Assembly: GCA_965199915.1 (NCBI GenBank)
Contig: OZ241348.1
Location: 3,100,001-3,164,000, forward strand
Direction of reading: 5' to 3'
Origin: VXYL01 sp965199915
GTDB taxonomy: Bacteria; Pseudomonadota; Gammaproteobacteria; Pseudomonadales; Azotimanducaceae
DNA: 64,000 nt
A program made the position numbers and the translations under genes. The notes beneath the pieces were generated by a model. It saw nothing but the letters and a program-made list of their open reading frames with translations. It did no database searches and had not been told where the DNA came from. Position 1 is the first letter of the stretch. Each line of letters begins with the position of its first letter. Shown here in pieces: positions 1-8,475 of the stretch.

Positions 1-23
1 GCCGGGGTGCCACCGGCGAGCGT

Positions 24-566
24 GTGATGGGAACCACAGACCCGGCGATCGCGCAGCGCTATCGACGCCTGTCGTTTCCTTGCATGCACTATTCGGCGGC
101 AGCCGCCTGTCGGCAAAAAATGTTCGCCTTGGCGACGCGCCGCCAACCGCAGGCCCGGGACGCCTTCGACCTCCACATCCTGTGGCTTGGCGGCCATGCG
201 AAGCCGGGTCTCGCTGGGTTGCTCACGCCGGGCAGCATCCAAGTGGCCACCACCGGCCACACCCGGCAACTCGACACGCCCGTTGCCCGCTACGAGTTCC
301 TGCGCATCCAGCCTTCCATGATGCGCCAAGGCATCGCCGCAAGCCCCACCGATCCGCCGTACAACTTGGCCACCGCCCCCAAGGCGCTGCTGGACACGCT
401 CTACATCGCCACCCGCAAGCGCCGCCGCTTCGCCAGCCTGCCGGAAGTGAACATGGGGGAGGTGGACCGGGCGGAACTGCGGGGGTTGGTTGAGAGGCAG
501 ATGCCGGCCGGACCGATCAGGCGTGGCGTCCAGAGACGCTTGGGCGCGCTGGATACCCAAGGCTAG
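24..566 (+). pseudogene. AbiE-type toxin/antitoxin composite remnant
   Basis: The first ~55 codons resemble the C-terminal part of AbiEii nucleotidyltransferase toxins (a QK..ALA.R..QARDAFDLHIL stretch, like the usual RDxxDLxxL motif). The remainder resembles the C-terminal half of AbiEi antitoxins: an ATAPKALLDTLYIA motif corresponding to ATPEKALLDxLY, then RRRFASLPEV. Toxin tail before antitoxin tail, with no catalytic nucleotidyltransferase core and no winged-helix N-terminus, is not a normal AbiE operon, so I read it as fused debris of a type IV toxin-antitoxin locus. The frame is open to the window edge, so more could lie upstream. Candidate starts are GTG 24 and ATG 27. Family assignment is from remembered motifs and is moderate. 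Confidence 0.45.
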
Positions 567-567
567 G

Positions 568-607
568 CGCGCCCCGCGGGGCGCGTTCGAGTTTGCTGCC
601 CAAACTC
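568..607. repeat. Paired inverted repeats (REP/terminator-like)
   Basis: A perfect 18-bp palindrome (568-585, centred on CCGCGG) is followed at once by GAGTTTG (589-595) and its complement CAAACTC (601-607). It begins 2 bp after the stop of the AbiE-like remnant. The same pair of motifs, a GC palindrome next to a GAGTTTGC hairpin, recurs near 14398, 30154 and 49458, so this looks like a dispersed REP-like family that may also act as a terminator. Confidence 0.5.
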
Positions 608-640
608 CGTCCATGCCGCAACACTTGACTCATTTGTGCA

Positions 641-868
641 GGCCCGCGGGTCGAGTTGATCCATCCAGCAACCGACGAGTTTTCTCGGCGTGGGCGTGGA
701 CAGCGTGTTGGCGTCGAACGCCGGGCCTATTGGGTCATCGACGTCCATGGCCGGGTGCCTTTGTGGCCGGCTGGGGCTCCGGCAGCGATTCCGCAAGCGC
801 CTCGGCGGCCCGTTCGATGTTTCGGTTTTCGTTGTTGGCGCGTCCGTGGCGGTGGTGCCAATCACTGA
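641..868 (+). pseudogene. Possible Uma2-family endonuclease fragment
   Basis: In one frame the sequence reads VELIHPATDEF, then a GVERRAYWVIDV stretch. This resembles the Uma2 (DUF820) signature VExLSPST ... GVxEYWxVD, but the spacing is compressed and the protein has no N-terminal half, so at most it is a decayed fragment. The rest of 600-1003 shows no gene I can support. It adjoins another toxin-antitoxin remnant, which fits a graveyard of mobile or defence DNA. Low confidence. Confidence 0.27.
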
Positions 869-1003
869 TCCGCACTGGGTTGGTGCCCGGTGCGACGGCT
901 TGCCGGCTATGTCATCGTGTCGCCACCCTTCCATAGTCGTTCCTGGTTGACGTCGAAGAGTGTTCATGGTAGCTGTCTTGGTCTTGGGTGGAGAACTCGA
1001 CGA

Positions 1004-2227
1004 TCAAGCGCGGCCCTTGAGCAAGAGATCAAGGTACCGGTCCGCAGCGCGGTTCACGGAGAAGTGCTTGGCTCGGCACCGCCGCTCCTTCCGGGCTATG
1101 CTCCTGTGAGGCGACTCGTCCATGGTGGCCAGAAGAGCATCCGCTAGCGCCTCCGCATTCCCGACGGGCACTAGCCGACCATAGACGCCTTCTTTTTTGA
1201 GTATCTCCGCCGGGCCGGCCGGACAGTCCGTGCTGACCACGGGGCAACCCACCGCCAGCGCTTGAACAATGACGTTGCCAAATCCTTCCCAAGCCGAAGA
1301 AAGAGCGAAAACCGCGCTATGCGCCATATATGCGACGGGATTGCGGACCCAGCCGGGCAGGGACATGTCCGAAGCAATCCCGAGTTCGCGCCCCAACGCC
1401 TCAATAGCCGTACGCGCGGAACCCTCACCGAGGATCACCAACCGCATCGAGCGTTCTTTACGGGCGCGAGCAAATGCACGGAGCAACACCGGGAAATCCT
1501 TTTGGGGTTCTAAACGGCCGACGCCGAGTACTACCGGAACTGAGTCCGTTTGGAACCAGTCATGTTCAACGGGCTCTTGCGCCTTGCGAAATAGCTCTGC
1601 GTTAACCACCCCGTTGTAAATGGTTGCGATCTGTTTCCGTGGCAAACCGACGCATAGCGCCAAGGCGTCTGCGACTCCATTGGAAATCGCCACGATCGCG
1701 TCCGCATTTTTGTAGTTTCGCCGAACTACCGCGACAAGATGACGCCAAGACGGCTGATTGGCGATCTCCGAGGGCAAGTGGATACGCTCCGATATCACCA
1801 CTCGTGTTTTAACTTCCACCGATCTGGACGCCCACAGCGCGATCAGATTGGCTGGCAACTTGGCGGCGAGCAGCGCCTCCGGACGCTGTTGCCGCAGATA
1901 CCGTATCAGAGCCGGCAGATAGGGCAGGGTCCAAAGGACGCGGTGCCGCGAAAGGAAGTGGAGGACGAGAGCAGGCACATCCTTTGGCGCCTTTGCCAAA
2001 ACGCTCGCGGCAAACCAAGGGCTGCGGCGCAGTTCCACAACTCGGATAGGCTTCGGAACCTCCTCCAAGTATGGGCCTGAAGCCTTGCAAAGCACCAAGT
2101 CTACGCGAAGGCCCCGGCGAGCGAATTCCTCCGCTAGATCGAGAGTAACCCTGCCGACACCTCCCGCACACAAGTCAGGCAGGAACAGCGACAGATGGGC
2201 CGGTTGGTGGTTATTCCATTCGCTCAT
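1004..2227 (-). CDS. GT4-family glycosyltransferase
   Basis: A 407-residue GT-B glycosyltransferase of the group 1/GT4 family, cytoplasmic or membrane-associated, predicted to transfer a sugar from a nucleotide donor to a glycan or lipid acceptor. The N-terminus has the acceptor-side LPDLCAGGVGRVTLDLAEE motif. The C-terminal half has GVGRLEPQKDFPVLL and the donor-site SSAWEGFGNVIVQALAVG...D.PAGP.EIL region typical of GT4. Length is normal. ATG at 2227 is taken as the start. The PhyH gene lies 25 bp upstream on the same strand, so the two may be co-transcribed. The acceptor cannot be told from sequence. A second GT4 at 55545-56852 has the same layout but a different N-terminal half. Confidence 0.85.
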   Translation of the reverse strand: MSEWNNHQPAHLSLFLPDLCAGGVGRVTLDLAEEFARRGLRVDLVLCKASGPYLEEVPKPIRVVELRRSPWFAASVLAKAPKDVPALVLHFLSRHRVLWTLPYLPALIRYLRQQRPEALLAAKLPANLIALWASRSVEVKTRVVISERIHLPSEIANQPSWRHLVAVVRRNYKNADAIVAISNGVADALALCVGLPRKQIATIYNGVVNAELFRKAQEPVEHDWFQTDSVPVVLGVGRLEPQKDFPVLLRAFARARKERSMRLVILGEGSARTAIEALGRELGIASDMSLPGWVRNPVAYMAHSAVFALSSAWEGFGNVIVQALAVGCPVVSTDCPAGPAEILKKEGVYGRLVPVGNAEALADALLATMDESPHRSIARKERRCRAKHFSVNRAADRYLDLLLKGRA

Positions 2228-2252
2228 TTTCTAATCTGAGACTCTCGGGCCT

Positions 2253-3158
2253 TCATTCAAAGAGCGAGGGGAAATGCCGAGCGTCAGCCGGTTCTCTTAA
2301 GAGAATACGCTGGCGCGGCGTGAGTTCGACATTGCTTGGCGACAGTACGCGCCGAGGTCTCCAAGCCATGTGGGGTACACAGTACTTGTAAACTAACGTC
2401 CGGCGCGGGTATTCGGCCTGCCAAGCCGTAGCCCCGTGCGTCAACGCCTCGGTGAACAGTATCACCGACCCGGCCGGCGCAACAGGAATCACAACATGTG
2501 GCGAATCTTGCGGAGCGTTGAAGATGCTCGCCGGCACTCGGTAGTTGCTCTTGTGGCTACCGGGAATACAGTAGAAACCGCCTTGGTCCGGTCCCGTGTC
2601 CGTGAGATTCCATGTAGCCACCATGAACCCATCCACGATTTCACGCCTATCAAAGTAGTAGTATTCGCCTGCGGCAGATTTCGCATTGATCGATGTGGCA
2701 CCATAGTCGGCGTGCGGCGAACCCCAAGCCCGCCTCCCCGCGGTCGCATAGAGGCGATCAAGACGGAACTTTTCGCCCAGACGAAAGCGCAGAATGGGCA
2801 TAATGCACGGGTGATCGAGGAGGTCGCAAAACGGTTTTCCCCACTCTAGGAAACCCGGGCTATCCGGCGCGTGCGAATGAGCGAAACGTGCGCCGACCCG
2901 CTTCTCCGCTCCTTCCTCGCGTTCGAAAATCTCATTCAGCTCCTCCAATTCACTTGTCGATATAATGCCATCGATCACAATGTACCCCTGCAGGTCGAGC
3001 AGGTATTTGGACATTTCCAACTCTTCCATTTTTTCTATTCGTCTCTTGAACAATCGTCGCGTTGCCATTTCGGCGTAGCGATTGACACATGTCCGAAGGC
3101 CTGCGTAATGACGGCCCAGATTCATGTTTCGCTTGAGCCCTCCCAAGCGCACCCTCAT
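2253..3158 (-). CDS. Phytanoyl-CoA dioxygenase (PhyH) family protein
   Basis: A 301-residue Fe(II)/2-oxoglutarate dioxygenase of the PhyH family. The conserved N-terminal GYIVIDGIIS.SELEELN region starts near residue 57. The iron ligands are visible as SPHADYG (H-x-D, mid-protein) and the distal THGATAW histidine, and PRRTLVYKY supplies the arginine expected to bind 2-oxoglutarate. The GGFYCIPGSHKSNY motif is typical of PhyH enzymes acting on small molecules. The ATG at 3158 gives a ~45-residue leader absent from most relatives; an internal ATG just before EELEMSKY is an alternative. Substrate unknown. It precedes the GT4 gene by 25 bp, so a role in modifying a glycan or lipid is possible but inferred. 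Confidence 0.82.
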   Translation of the reverse strand: MRVRLGGLKRNMNLGRHYAGLRTCVNRYAEMATRRLFKRRIEKMEELEMSKYLLDLQGYIVIDGIISTSELEELNEIFEREEGAEKRVGARFAHSHAPDSPGFLEWGKPFCDLLDHPCIMPILRFRLGEKFRLDRLYATAGRRAWGSPHADYGATSINAKSAAGEYYYFDRREIVDGFMVATWNLTDTGPDQGGFYCIPGSHKSNYRVPASIFNAPQDSPHVVIPVAPAGSVILFTEALTHGATAWQAEYPRRTLVYKYCVPHMAWRPRRVLSPSNVELTPRQRILLREPADARHFPSLFE

Positions 3159-3504
3159 TGGAGCAACACGCGGCTGCCGGAGAGCGCCTTGGTGATGTCC
3201 ATCGTCCCCGCCTCTTGGTCGCCGCCACGGTTACGCGATGGCGGAAGCCTAAGGCCTTGACGGGCAGATTGCAATCAAAAGAACTGTCCAAGCAGGCAAT
3301 CGCATCAGGACAGAATATGTCGTCATGTCACCGATCTGGCCGCCTGACGCTGCCGAAGAGGTCTTGGGTTGTGGAGACGCGGGGCAAGATACGCATTGTA
3401 TTCATCGTCGCCAGCGCCCGCCTGCGTTCTTCGAATATTTCGACCATCAGCGGCTTGGCGGGCGGTAGAATTGCGGTGCTGGAACGGGTCGCGAAGGGCG
3501 GCGA
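3159..3504. other. Intergenic region, possible LLM gene remnant
   Basis: 346 bp between the divergent PhyH and LLM genes, presumably holding both promoters; no confident -35/-10 pair was found. At 3475-3500 the plus strand reads AVLERVAKGGEW, close in DNA and protein to the C-terminal VLERVAKD of the downstream LLM gene (near 4531-4556). This may be the tail of a lost tandem paralogue. Confidence 0.35.
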
Positions 3505-4575
3505 ATGGACATCGGGGTGTGCGTGGCGTCGCACGTCGGCGACATCGACTATGTGGTGCGGGCGGAGGAACTCGGCTACTCGCACGCTTGGCTGGCGGAC
3601 AGCCAGATGCTCTGGTCGGATTGCTATGCGGCCTTGGCCCTCGCGGCCACGCGCACGCGCCGCATCCGCCTCGGCACCGGGGTGGCGATCACCGGCACCC
3701 GTCCGGCGCCGAACAACGCCTCCGGCATCGCCACCATCAACGCGCTCGCGCCCGGGCGCACCTTCTTCGGCGTCGGGGCCGGCAACACCGCCATGCGCGT
3801 GATGGGCCTGCCGCCGCAGCGAATCAAGGCGTTCGACCGCTATCTCGCCACCGTGGCGCCCCTGCTGCGCGGCGAGGAAGCCGCGTTGCGCCACGGCAAA
3901 CGGGAACGCCCCATCCGCCACATCATGCCGGACGCCGGCTTTGTGAACTTCCGCGATCGGATTCCGCTCTACGTCTCCGGCTTCGGGCCGAAATCCCTCG
4001 CGCTGGCCGGCAAGCACGGCGACGGGGCGGTGCTGGCGTTGCCGGCCAATCCCGCGGTGATGGCGAACATCTGGCAACGCATCGAGGAAGGCGCGAACGC
4101 GGCCGATCGGCGGCTCGACCGCGCCGCCTACTACACGACTGCGCTCACGACGATGGTGGTGCTGGATCCGGGCGAGGCCGTGGACTCGCCCCGCGTGAAA
4201 GCGGAATGCGGCGCGATGGCGATGGCGGCGGTGCATTTCGCCTACGACCAATTTCGCAACTTCGGCCGTCGCCCGGGCGGCTACTTGCTCGGCATTTGGG
4301 AGGATTACCGAGCGCTGATCGAATCCTACCCGGAAGAGCGCCGCCACCAGCGCATCCACGCCGGGCACAACTGCCACGTGGTGCCGGAGGAGGCGCGGTT
4401 TCTCACCCCCGAGGTGTTGCAAGCCACCGCGATGATCGGCGTCAAGGGCGAACTCGTGGAACGCTTGCGCGCGTTGGCGGACGCCGGCCTCGACCAAGTG
4501 ATGATCCTGCCCAATTGGGACACGCGCTTCGATGTGCTCGAACGGGTGGCCAAGGACGTTCTTCCGAACGTGTAA
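3505..4575 (+). CDS. LLM-class flavin-dependent oxidoreductase
   Basis: A 356-residue luciferase-like monooxygenase (bacterial luciferase/F420-dependent reductase superfamily), a TIM barrel using FMN or F420. Family marks are the N-terminal AEELGYSHAWLADSQ, the RIRLGTGVAITGTR strand, the GRTFFGVGAGNTAM motif and the C-terminal GVKGELVERLRALADAGLDQVMILP segment. The N-terminus and HA.LADS resemble the methylene-H4MPT-reductase-like branch, many of which use F420; fbiC at 56849 shows the cell may make the F420 chromophore. A GAAGGGCGGCGA purine tract precedes ATG 3505. The DUF2782 gene follows after 9 bp. Cofactor and substrate are inferred. Confidence 0.87.
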   Translation: MDIGVCVASHVGDIDYVVRAEELGYSHAWLADSQMLWSDCYAALALAATRTRRIRLGTGVAITGTRPAPNNASGIATINALAPGRTFFGVGAGNTAMRVMGLPPQRIKAFDRYLATVAPLLRGEEAALRHGKRERPIRHIMPDAGFVNFRDRIPLYVSGFGPKSLALAGKHGDGAVLALPANPAVMANIWQRIEEGANAADRRLDRAAYYTTALTTMVVLDPGEAVDSPRVKAECGAMAMAAVHFAYDQFRNFGRRPGGYLLGIWEDYRALIESYPEERRHQRIHAGHNCHVVPEEARFLTPEVLQATAMIGVKGELVERLRALADAGLDQVMILPNWDTRFDVLERVAKDVLPNV

Positions 4576-4584
4576 GGCCAAGAC

Positions 4585-5079
4585 ATGTCGCGTTCCATCT
4601 CCAAGATACTCCTCGGCCTTTGTTGCCTGTCGGCGACGGCTGGTTTCGCCGAGACGCATAGCAACCAGCCTGTGCAACCGAAGGAAGTTCCGGCATCGAC
4701 CGAGGCGAACCCGGAAGACGCCGCCCCCGCTGCGGGGGTTTACGAGGCGAAAGGCAACTCGTCACCAGCGGATCCAAGCGAAGGTCCGCGGGAAGGAGAC
4801 AACCAAACCCCCGCGGCGGGCATCCAACCCACGCCGTCGCCCGCGGCTTTGCAGCCCGCCGGGCCGCCGCCGGAGTTCCGCGGCCCGGATGTGACGTTGA
4901 TCGCCGGAGAGGAACGCACCGTCCACGAATATCGACACAATGGGCAACTGCGGATGATCAAAGTCGTGCCCAAGCGCGGCAAGCCCTACTACCTGGTGCC
5001 ACGCGATCCCACGCGCGGCTGGGGAGATTTGGAACAAGCCGAGGCGTTGCAGGCCGAGTGGGTGCTGTGGGAGTTTTGA
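4585..5079 (+). CDS. DUF2782 family exported protein
   Basis: A 164-residue protein with a signal peptide (SRSISKILLGLCCLSATAGFA), a long Pro/Ala/Glu-rich linker to about residue 105, and a C-terminal DUF2782 domain recognised by EERTVHEYRHNGQLRMIKVVP.RG.PYYLV. DUF2782 proteins are small periplasmic proteins, found mostly in Gammaproteobacteria, of unknown function. The linker is much longer than usual; most family members are 90-120 residues. Expression is probably coupled to the LLM gene 9 bp upstream, though that pairing may be accidental. Confidence 0.8.
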   Translation: MSRSISKILLGLCCLSATAGFAETHSNQPVQPKEVPASTEANPEDAAPAAGVYEAKGNSSPADPSEGPREGDNQTPAAGIQPTPSPAALQPAGPPPEFRGPDVTLIAGEERTVHEYRHNGQLRMIKVVPKRGKPYYLVPRDPTRGWGDLEQAEALQAEWVLWEF

Positions 5080-5112
5080 CCGGGCAGTGATCCGCCGCTT
5101 CGGGCGGGATTC

Positions 5113-6504
5113 TCAGGCGTTGGCGCCGAGATCGAAAATCTTGCCGCGATTGAGGATGTCCTTCGGGTCCAGCGCCCGCTTGAGCTTGCGCATGAGCGCG
5201 ATCTCCTCGTCGTTGCGCGACAAGCCGAGGTACTTTTTCTTGTCGAGGCCGATGCCGTGTTCAGCGGAAATCGAGCCGCCGATGGCGGCGAGGGGTTCGT
5301 ACACGGCTTGCTTCACGTCTTCGTAGGCGTCCGCGCTACCACCGGCGGATGTTCCAAAGTGGAGATTGCCGTCGCCGATGTGGCCGAAGGCGTAGTTGAA
5401 ATAGGTTCCGAACTTGGCGTCCAAGCGGCGGTTCACCTCGGCCACATATTCCTCCATGTCCGAGACGCGCAGGCTCACGTCGAAAATGAACAATGGATCG
5501 TGTTGATTCAGCTGCGCCACATCGTCGCGCACCGCCCAGATGCCCTTGCGCTGCGCCTCGCTGGTGGCCAGCACAGCGTCGTCCACCAAACCGGCGTCGT
5601 GCGCGGCTTGGAACGCCGCCTCGAGGCGGGCGTGGTCCGCAATGCCGTCACCGCCCATCGCTTCCACGAGCACATAGTAGGGATGGTGCTGCGGCAGCGG
5701 CGGCGTCTGGCTGGCCGGGGGCGTGGTCGCCAAACGGTAGAAGTTGTTCCACAGAACCTCGAACGCCGAGAGCGTGCCGCCGAGCCGCGTGTCCATCAGC
5801 TTGAGCAGTTCCACAACATTGCGGAAGTTGGAAGCCGCCACAAGCATCGTCTCTTGGCTGCGCGGTTTCTCGCGCAAGCGCAGCACGGCGCGGGTGACCA
5901 CGCCTAGACTTCCCTCGGTGCCGATGAACAGCTGCTTCAAGTCGTAGCCGGCGTTGTTCTTGATCATGTGGTTCATCGACGAGACCACCGTGCCGTCGGC
6001 GAGCACCGCCTCCAGACCCAGCACGGCCTCGCGCGTCATGCCGTAGCGAATCACGCGATTGCCGCCGGCGTTGGTGGCGATGATGCCGCCCACGGTACAC
6101 GCGCCGCGGGCGCCGATGTCCAGCGGGAACATGAGATCCTCGGCCTCGGCGGCGTTCTGCACGGTTTCGAGCACCGCGCCGGCTTCGGCGGTCATGGTGC
6201 GTTCCACCCGGTGTACTTCCACGATGCGGTTCATTCGCTCCAACGACAACGCGAGTTCGTGGGGTTCGGTGATGGCGCTCTCCGCCAATCCGGTGAGACC
6301 GCCGTGCGCCACCACGGGTTGTCCGGCGTCGTTGCAGATCGCCAGCACCCGGCTCACTTCGGCGGTGTTGCGCGGCCGCGCGATCGCTTTGGCGGCAATG
6401 GGGTCGTTGCGCCAAATGCCGCTGCGCCGAGACGACACGTCGTCGCCAACGAGCAACCCGCCTTCGCCGACGACGTCTGCTATGGCGCGGAGCAAGTCAC
6501 TCAC
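5113..6504 (-). CDS. FAD-linked oxidase (GlcD/D-2-hydroxyacid dehydrogenase type)
   Basis: A 463-residue enzyme of the VAO/PCMH flavin family. The N-terminal FAD-binding domain has the pyrophosphate-loop region PVVAHGGLTGL and GGIIATNAGGNRVIRYG; the GTEGSLGVVTRAVLRL motif follows. The C-terminal oxidase domain carries GHIGDGNLHF and ends with SAEHGIGLDKKKYL and LKRALDPKDILNRGK. These fit D-lactate, glycolate-subunit-D or D-2-hydroxyglutarate dehydrogenases; substrate cannot be assigned. The start overlaps the end of the HAD gene by 8 bp, so it is the last gene of the liv operon, and may oxidise a hydroxyacid linked to the transported substrate (inference). Confidence 0.88.
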   Translation of the reverse strand: MSDLLRAIADVVGEGGLLVGDDVSSRRSGIWRNDPIAAKAIARPRNTAEVSRVLAICNDAGQPVVAHGGLTGLAESAITEPHELALSLERMNRIVEVHRVERTMTAEAGAVLETVQNAAEAEDLMFPLDIGARGACTVGGIIATNAGGNRVIRYGMTREAVLGLEAVLADGTVVSSMNHMIKNNAGYDLKQLFIGTEGSLGVVTRAVLRLREKPRSQETMLVAASNFRNVVELLKLMDTRLGGTLSAFEVLWNNFYRLATTPPASQTPPLPQHHPYYVLVEAMGGDGIADHARLEAAFQAAHDAGLVDDAVLATSEAQRKGIWAVRDDVAQLNQHDPLFIFDVSLRVSDMEEYVAEVNRRLDAKFGTYFNYAFGHIGDGNLHFGTSAGGSADAYEDVKQAVYEPLAAIGGSISAEHGIGLDKKKYLGLSRNDEEIALMRKLKRALDPKDILNRGKIFDLGANA

Positions 6505-7444
6505 GGTTCGTCTCTCGCGCGCTGCGGGCCGGAGCGCACGGTTCTCGCTCGGCGAGCGTTGGCGTCATGGAGGCGACTCTTGCTTGCCGCTGCGCCAGCA
6601 CGCGGTCCAGCAGCACCGCCACGCCATCCTCTTGATTGCTCTTGGTCACCCAGTCCGCAGCGGCTTTCACGGCCGGGTCCGCGTTGCCCATCGCCACGCC
6701 GAAACCGGCGCCGCGGATCATCGGCAAGTCGTTGTGCGCGTCGCCCACCGCGCAGATGGCGTGCGCCGCCACGCCCGCGTCCGCGGCGAAGCGGCGCAGC
6801 GCCATCCACTTGTCCACCCGGCGAGCGGTGATTTCCAAATACCAGCCGGGCGTCTTCTGCGAGCGGACCAACACCGAGGTGGTGGCGTCCGCCAGCTGCG
6901 CGCGCAGATCGCCGCGCAGCAGCGCCAGCGGCTCGAAATCGCCGAAGCAACCCGCAACCAAGACGTTGTCGCAAGCCACGCGCTCCGGCGCAGGATCCGC
7001 TCGGCAAACCTCCGCCGCCGCTTCCGCATAACGGCGGGTCGGCTCGTTCCACTGCGCTCTAGCATCCATCACAAAGTCCGGCCCGCCCAAGGCGTGCGCG
7101 TCGCGTTGCAGCGCCAAGGCGATGCCCCGACCGCGCGCCAAGGACAACAATCTTCGCACATCCGCCGGCGCGAACGCCGTGCAGCGGATGGTTGCCCCGT
7201 CGGCGCTCTTGGTCAAAGCGCCGCCAAGGCAAATCGCCGGCAAGGCCAAGCCCAAGGCGTCCATGACCCGCCGCGTGGTGCGGTAGCGGCGGCCGGTCGC
7301 GAGCACCAAGCGCAGACCCGACGCGCCGGCCCGGTGCAGCGCCGTTTTCGTGACCTCGGTCACTTCGTCGTCGCCCGTGACCAACGTGCCGTCGACGTCG
7401 ATGGCGACCAAGGCGATGGCGCCCGCGGAGCGCGCTACCGCCAT
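6497..7444 (-). CDS. Cof-type HAD-IIB hydrolase
   Basis: A 315-residue haloacid-dehalogenase-superfamily phosphatase, subfamily IIB (Cof/YidA). Motif I VAIDVDGTLVTGDDEV holds the nucleophile Asp, motif II is VLATGRRY, the motif III lysine lies in VDKWMALRRFA, and motif IV is CAVGDAHNDLPMIRGAGFGVAMGNA. The cap domain occupies the middle. The frame stays open into the upstream ABC gene, but ATG at 7444, preceding a hydrophobic strand and motif I, is the natural start; it overlaps the livF end by 10 bp. Likely a sugar or nucleotide phosphatase; substrate unknown. Confidence 0.88.
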   Translation of the reverse strand: MAVARSAGAIALVAIDVDGTLVTGDDEVTEVTKTALHRAGASGLRLVLATGRRYRTTRRVMDALGLALPAICLGGALTKSADGATIRCTAFAPADVRRLLSLARGRGIALALQRDAHALGGPDFVMDARAQWNEPTRRYAEAAAEVCRADPAPERVACDNVLVAGCFGDFEPLALLRGDLRAQLADATTSVLVRSQKTPGWYLEITARRVDKWMALRRFAADAGVAAHAICAVGDAHNDLPMIRGAGFGVAMGNADPAVKAAADWVTKSNQEDGVAVLLDRVLAQRQARVASMTPTLAEREPCAPARSARETNRE

Positions 7445-8241
7445 GTCTTCCGCTGCTTCCAACGCCTTCTTCCACGCACACCTTGATCCTTCATGCCCAG
7501 ATAGAACTCCTGAATGTCCGCGGCGTTCTTCAAGCGCTCGCAGGTGTCCTCCATGACGATGCGGCCAACCTCCATCACATAGCCGTAGTCCGCCACGTCC
7601 AACGCCATGCGCGCGTTTTGCTCCACGAGCAGGATGGCCATGCCCTGCTCGCGGTTCAACCGTTTCACAATCTGGGCGATCTCCGCCACCAAGCGTGGCG
7701 CGAGGCCAAGGGAGGGCTCGTCCAAGAGCATCAGTTTCGGGCGCAACATCAATGCCCGGCCAATCGCCAGCATTTGTTGCTGACCGCCGGAAAGGAATCC
7801 GGCCGGGAGTTTGCGGTGCTCCGCCAGCGCGGGAAAGTAGTCGTACACCAGTTCCAGATCCGCGCCCCAATCCGCCCGCGGGCGGGTGAACGCGCCCACG
7901 CCGAGATTCTCCTCCACGGTGAGGAACGGAAACACCTCGCGGCCCTCCGGCACATGGCCCAAGCGCAAGCGGGCGACCCGATCCGGGTCCCGGCCGGTGA
8001 TGTCCTCGCCATTGAAGGCGACACTCCCTTTCTGTGGATCCATGGCCCCGGAAATGGTCTTCAACACGGTTGTTTTTCCCGCGCCATTTGCGCCTAGTAT
8101 GGTCACGATGGTGTTGTCGCGAACTTCCAGCGAGACGCCGCGAATGGCCATGATCGGCCCGTAGTAGGTCTCGACATTGCGCAAGACGAGCACCGGCGCC
8201 GGTTCGTCGCCGCTCGATGGCGCTGCCGCAACGTCGGTCAT
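7435..8241 (-). CDS. livF: Branched-chain amino-acid ABC transporter ATPase LivF
   Basis: A 268-residue ABC ATPase of the LivF type. Walker A is GANGAGKTT, the Q-loop/LivF signature GHVPEGREVFPFLTVEENL, ABC signature LSGGQQQMLAIGRALM, Walker B LMLLDEPSLGLAP and switch histidine-equivalent VEQNARMAL. The start ATG at 8241 overlaps the TGA of a livG tail remnant as ATGA, the classic livG-livF translational coupling. That remnant, not the intact livG, now sits directly upstream, because a sulfatase-like gene is inserted between. Substrate may be amino acids, amides or short organic acids; no LivK binding protein is in the window. Confidence 0.93.
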   Translation of the reverse strand: MTDVAAAPSSGDEPAPVLVLRNVETYYGPIMAIRGVSLEVRDNTIVTILGANGAGKTTVLKTISGAMDPQKGSVAFNGEDITGRDPDRVARLRLGHVPEGREVFPFLTVEENLGVGAFTRPRADWGADLELVYDYFPALAEHRKLPAGFLSGGQQQMLAIGRALMLRPKLMLLDEPSLGLAPRLVAEIAQIVKRLNREQGMAILLVEQNARMALDVADYGYVMEVGRIVMEDTCERLKNAADIQEFYLGMKDQGVRGRRRWKQRKTWR

Positions 8242-8326
8242 TGCGTACTCAGTCCCGCCGCGTCGCCGTTGTCGCCGAGATAGGCGCGCAACACCTGCGG
8301 ATGTTTCTGGATATCCGTGGCGCACC
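8239..8326 (-). pseudogene. Duplicated livG 3'-end remnant
   Basis: Read in the livG frame, these ~88 bp encode DIQKHPQVLRAYLGDNGDAAGL then STQ and a stop, nearly identical to the last ~27 codons of the intact livG (9948-10036). The TGA overlaps the livF ATG. It is a partial duplication left when the sulfatase-like gene entered the livG-livF junction. It keeps the original spacing and perhaps translational coupling for livF. Confidence 0.85.
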
Positions 8327-8329
8327 AAG

Positions 8330-8475
8330 CAGGCAGAGAAAATCCGGACGCCAAACGCTACTCATACAGGAACTCCTTGTATGTCCTTCTGTGACCATCC
8401 GGCACCACGCCGTTCCATCCGCCGAGGTAATAGTCCTCCGGGGGCGCGCGCAATGCCGATTCGCCACCCGATAGA
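8330..8475. repeat. Repeat copy 1: sulfatase 3' end plus flank
   Basis: About 145 bp covering the last ~38 codons and ~28 bp of downstream flank of the sulfatase-like gene. It is almost identical to 10860-11000, including the non-coding GCAGGCAGAG flank. Shared non-coding flank shows the two arose by duplication, not by protein-level selection. Confidence 0.85.

Noticed and set aside
6497..7870. A 457-codon frame joining HAD and the ABC ATPase region
   Set aside because: The HAD family start is at 7444; upstream codons are a shadow of livF.
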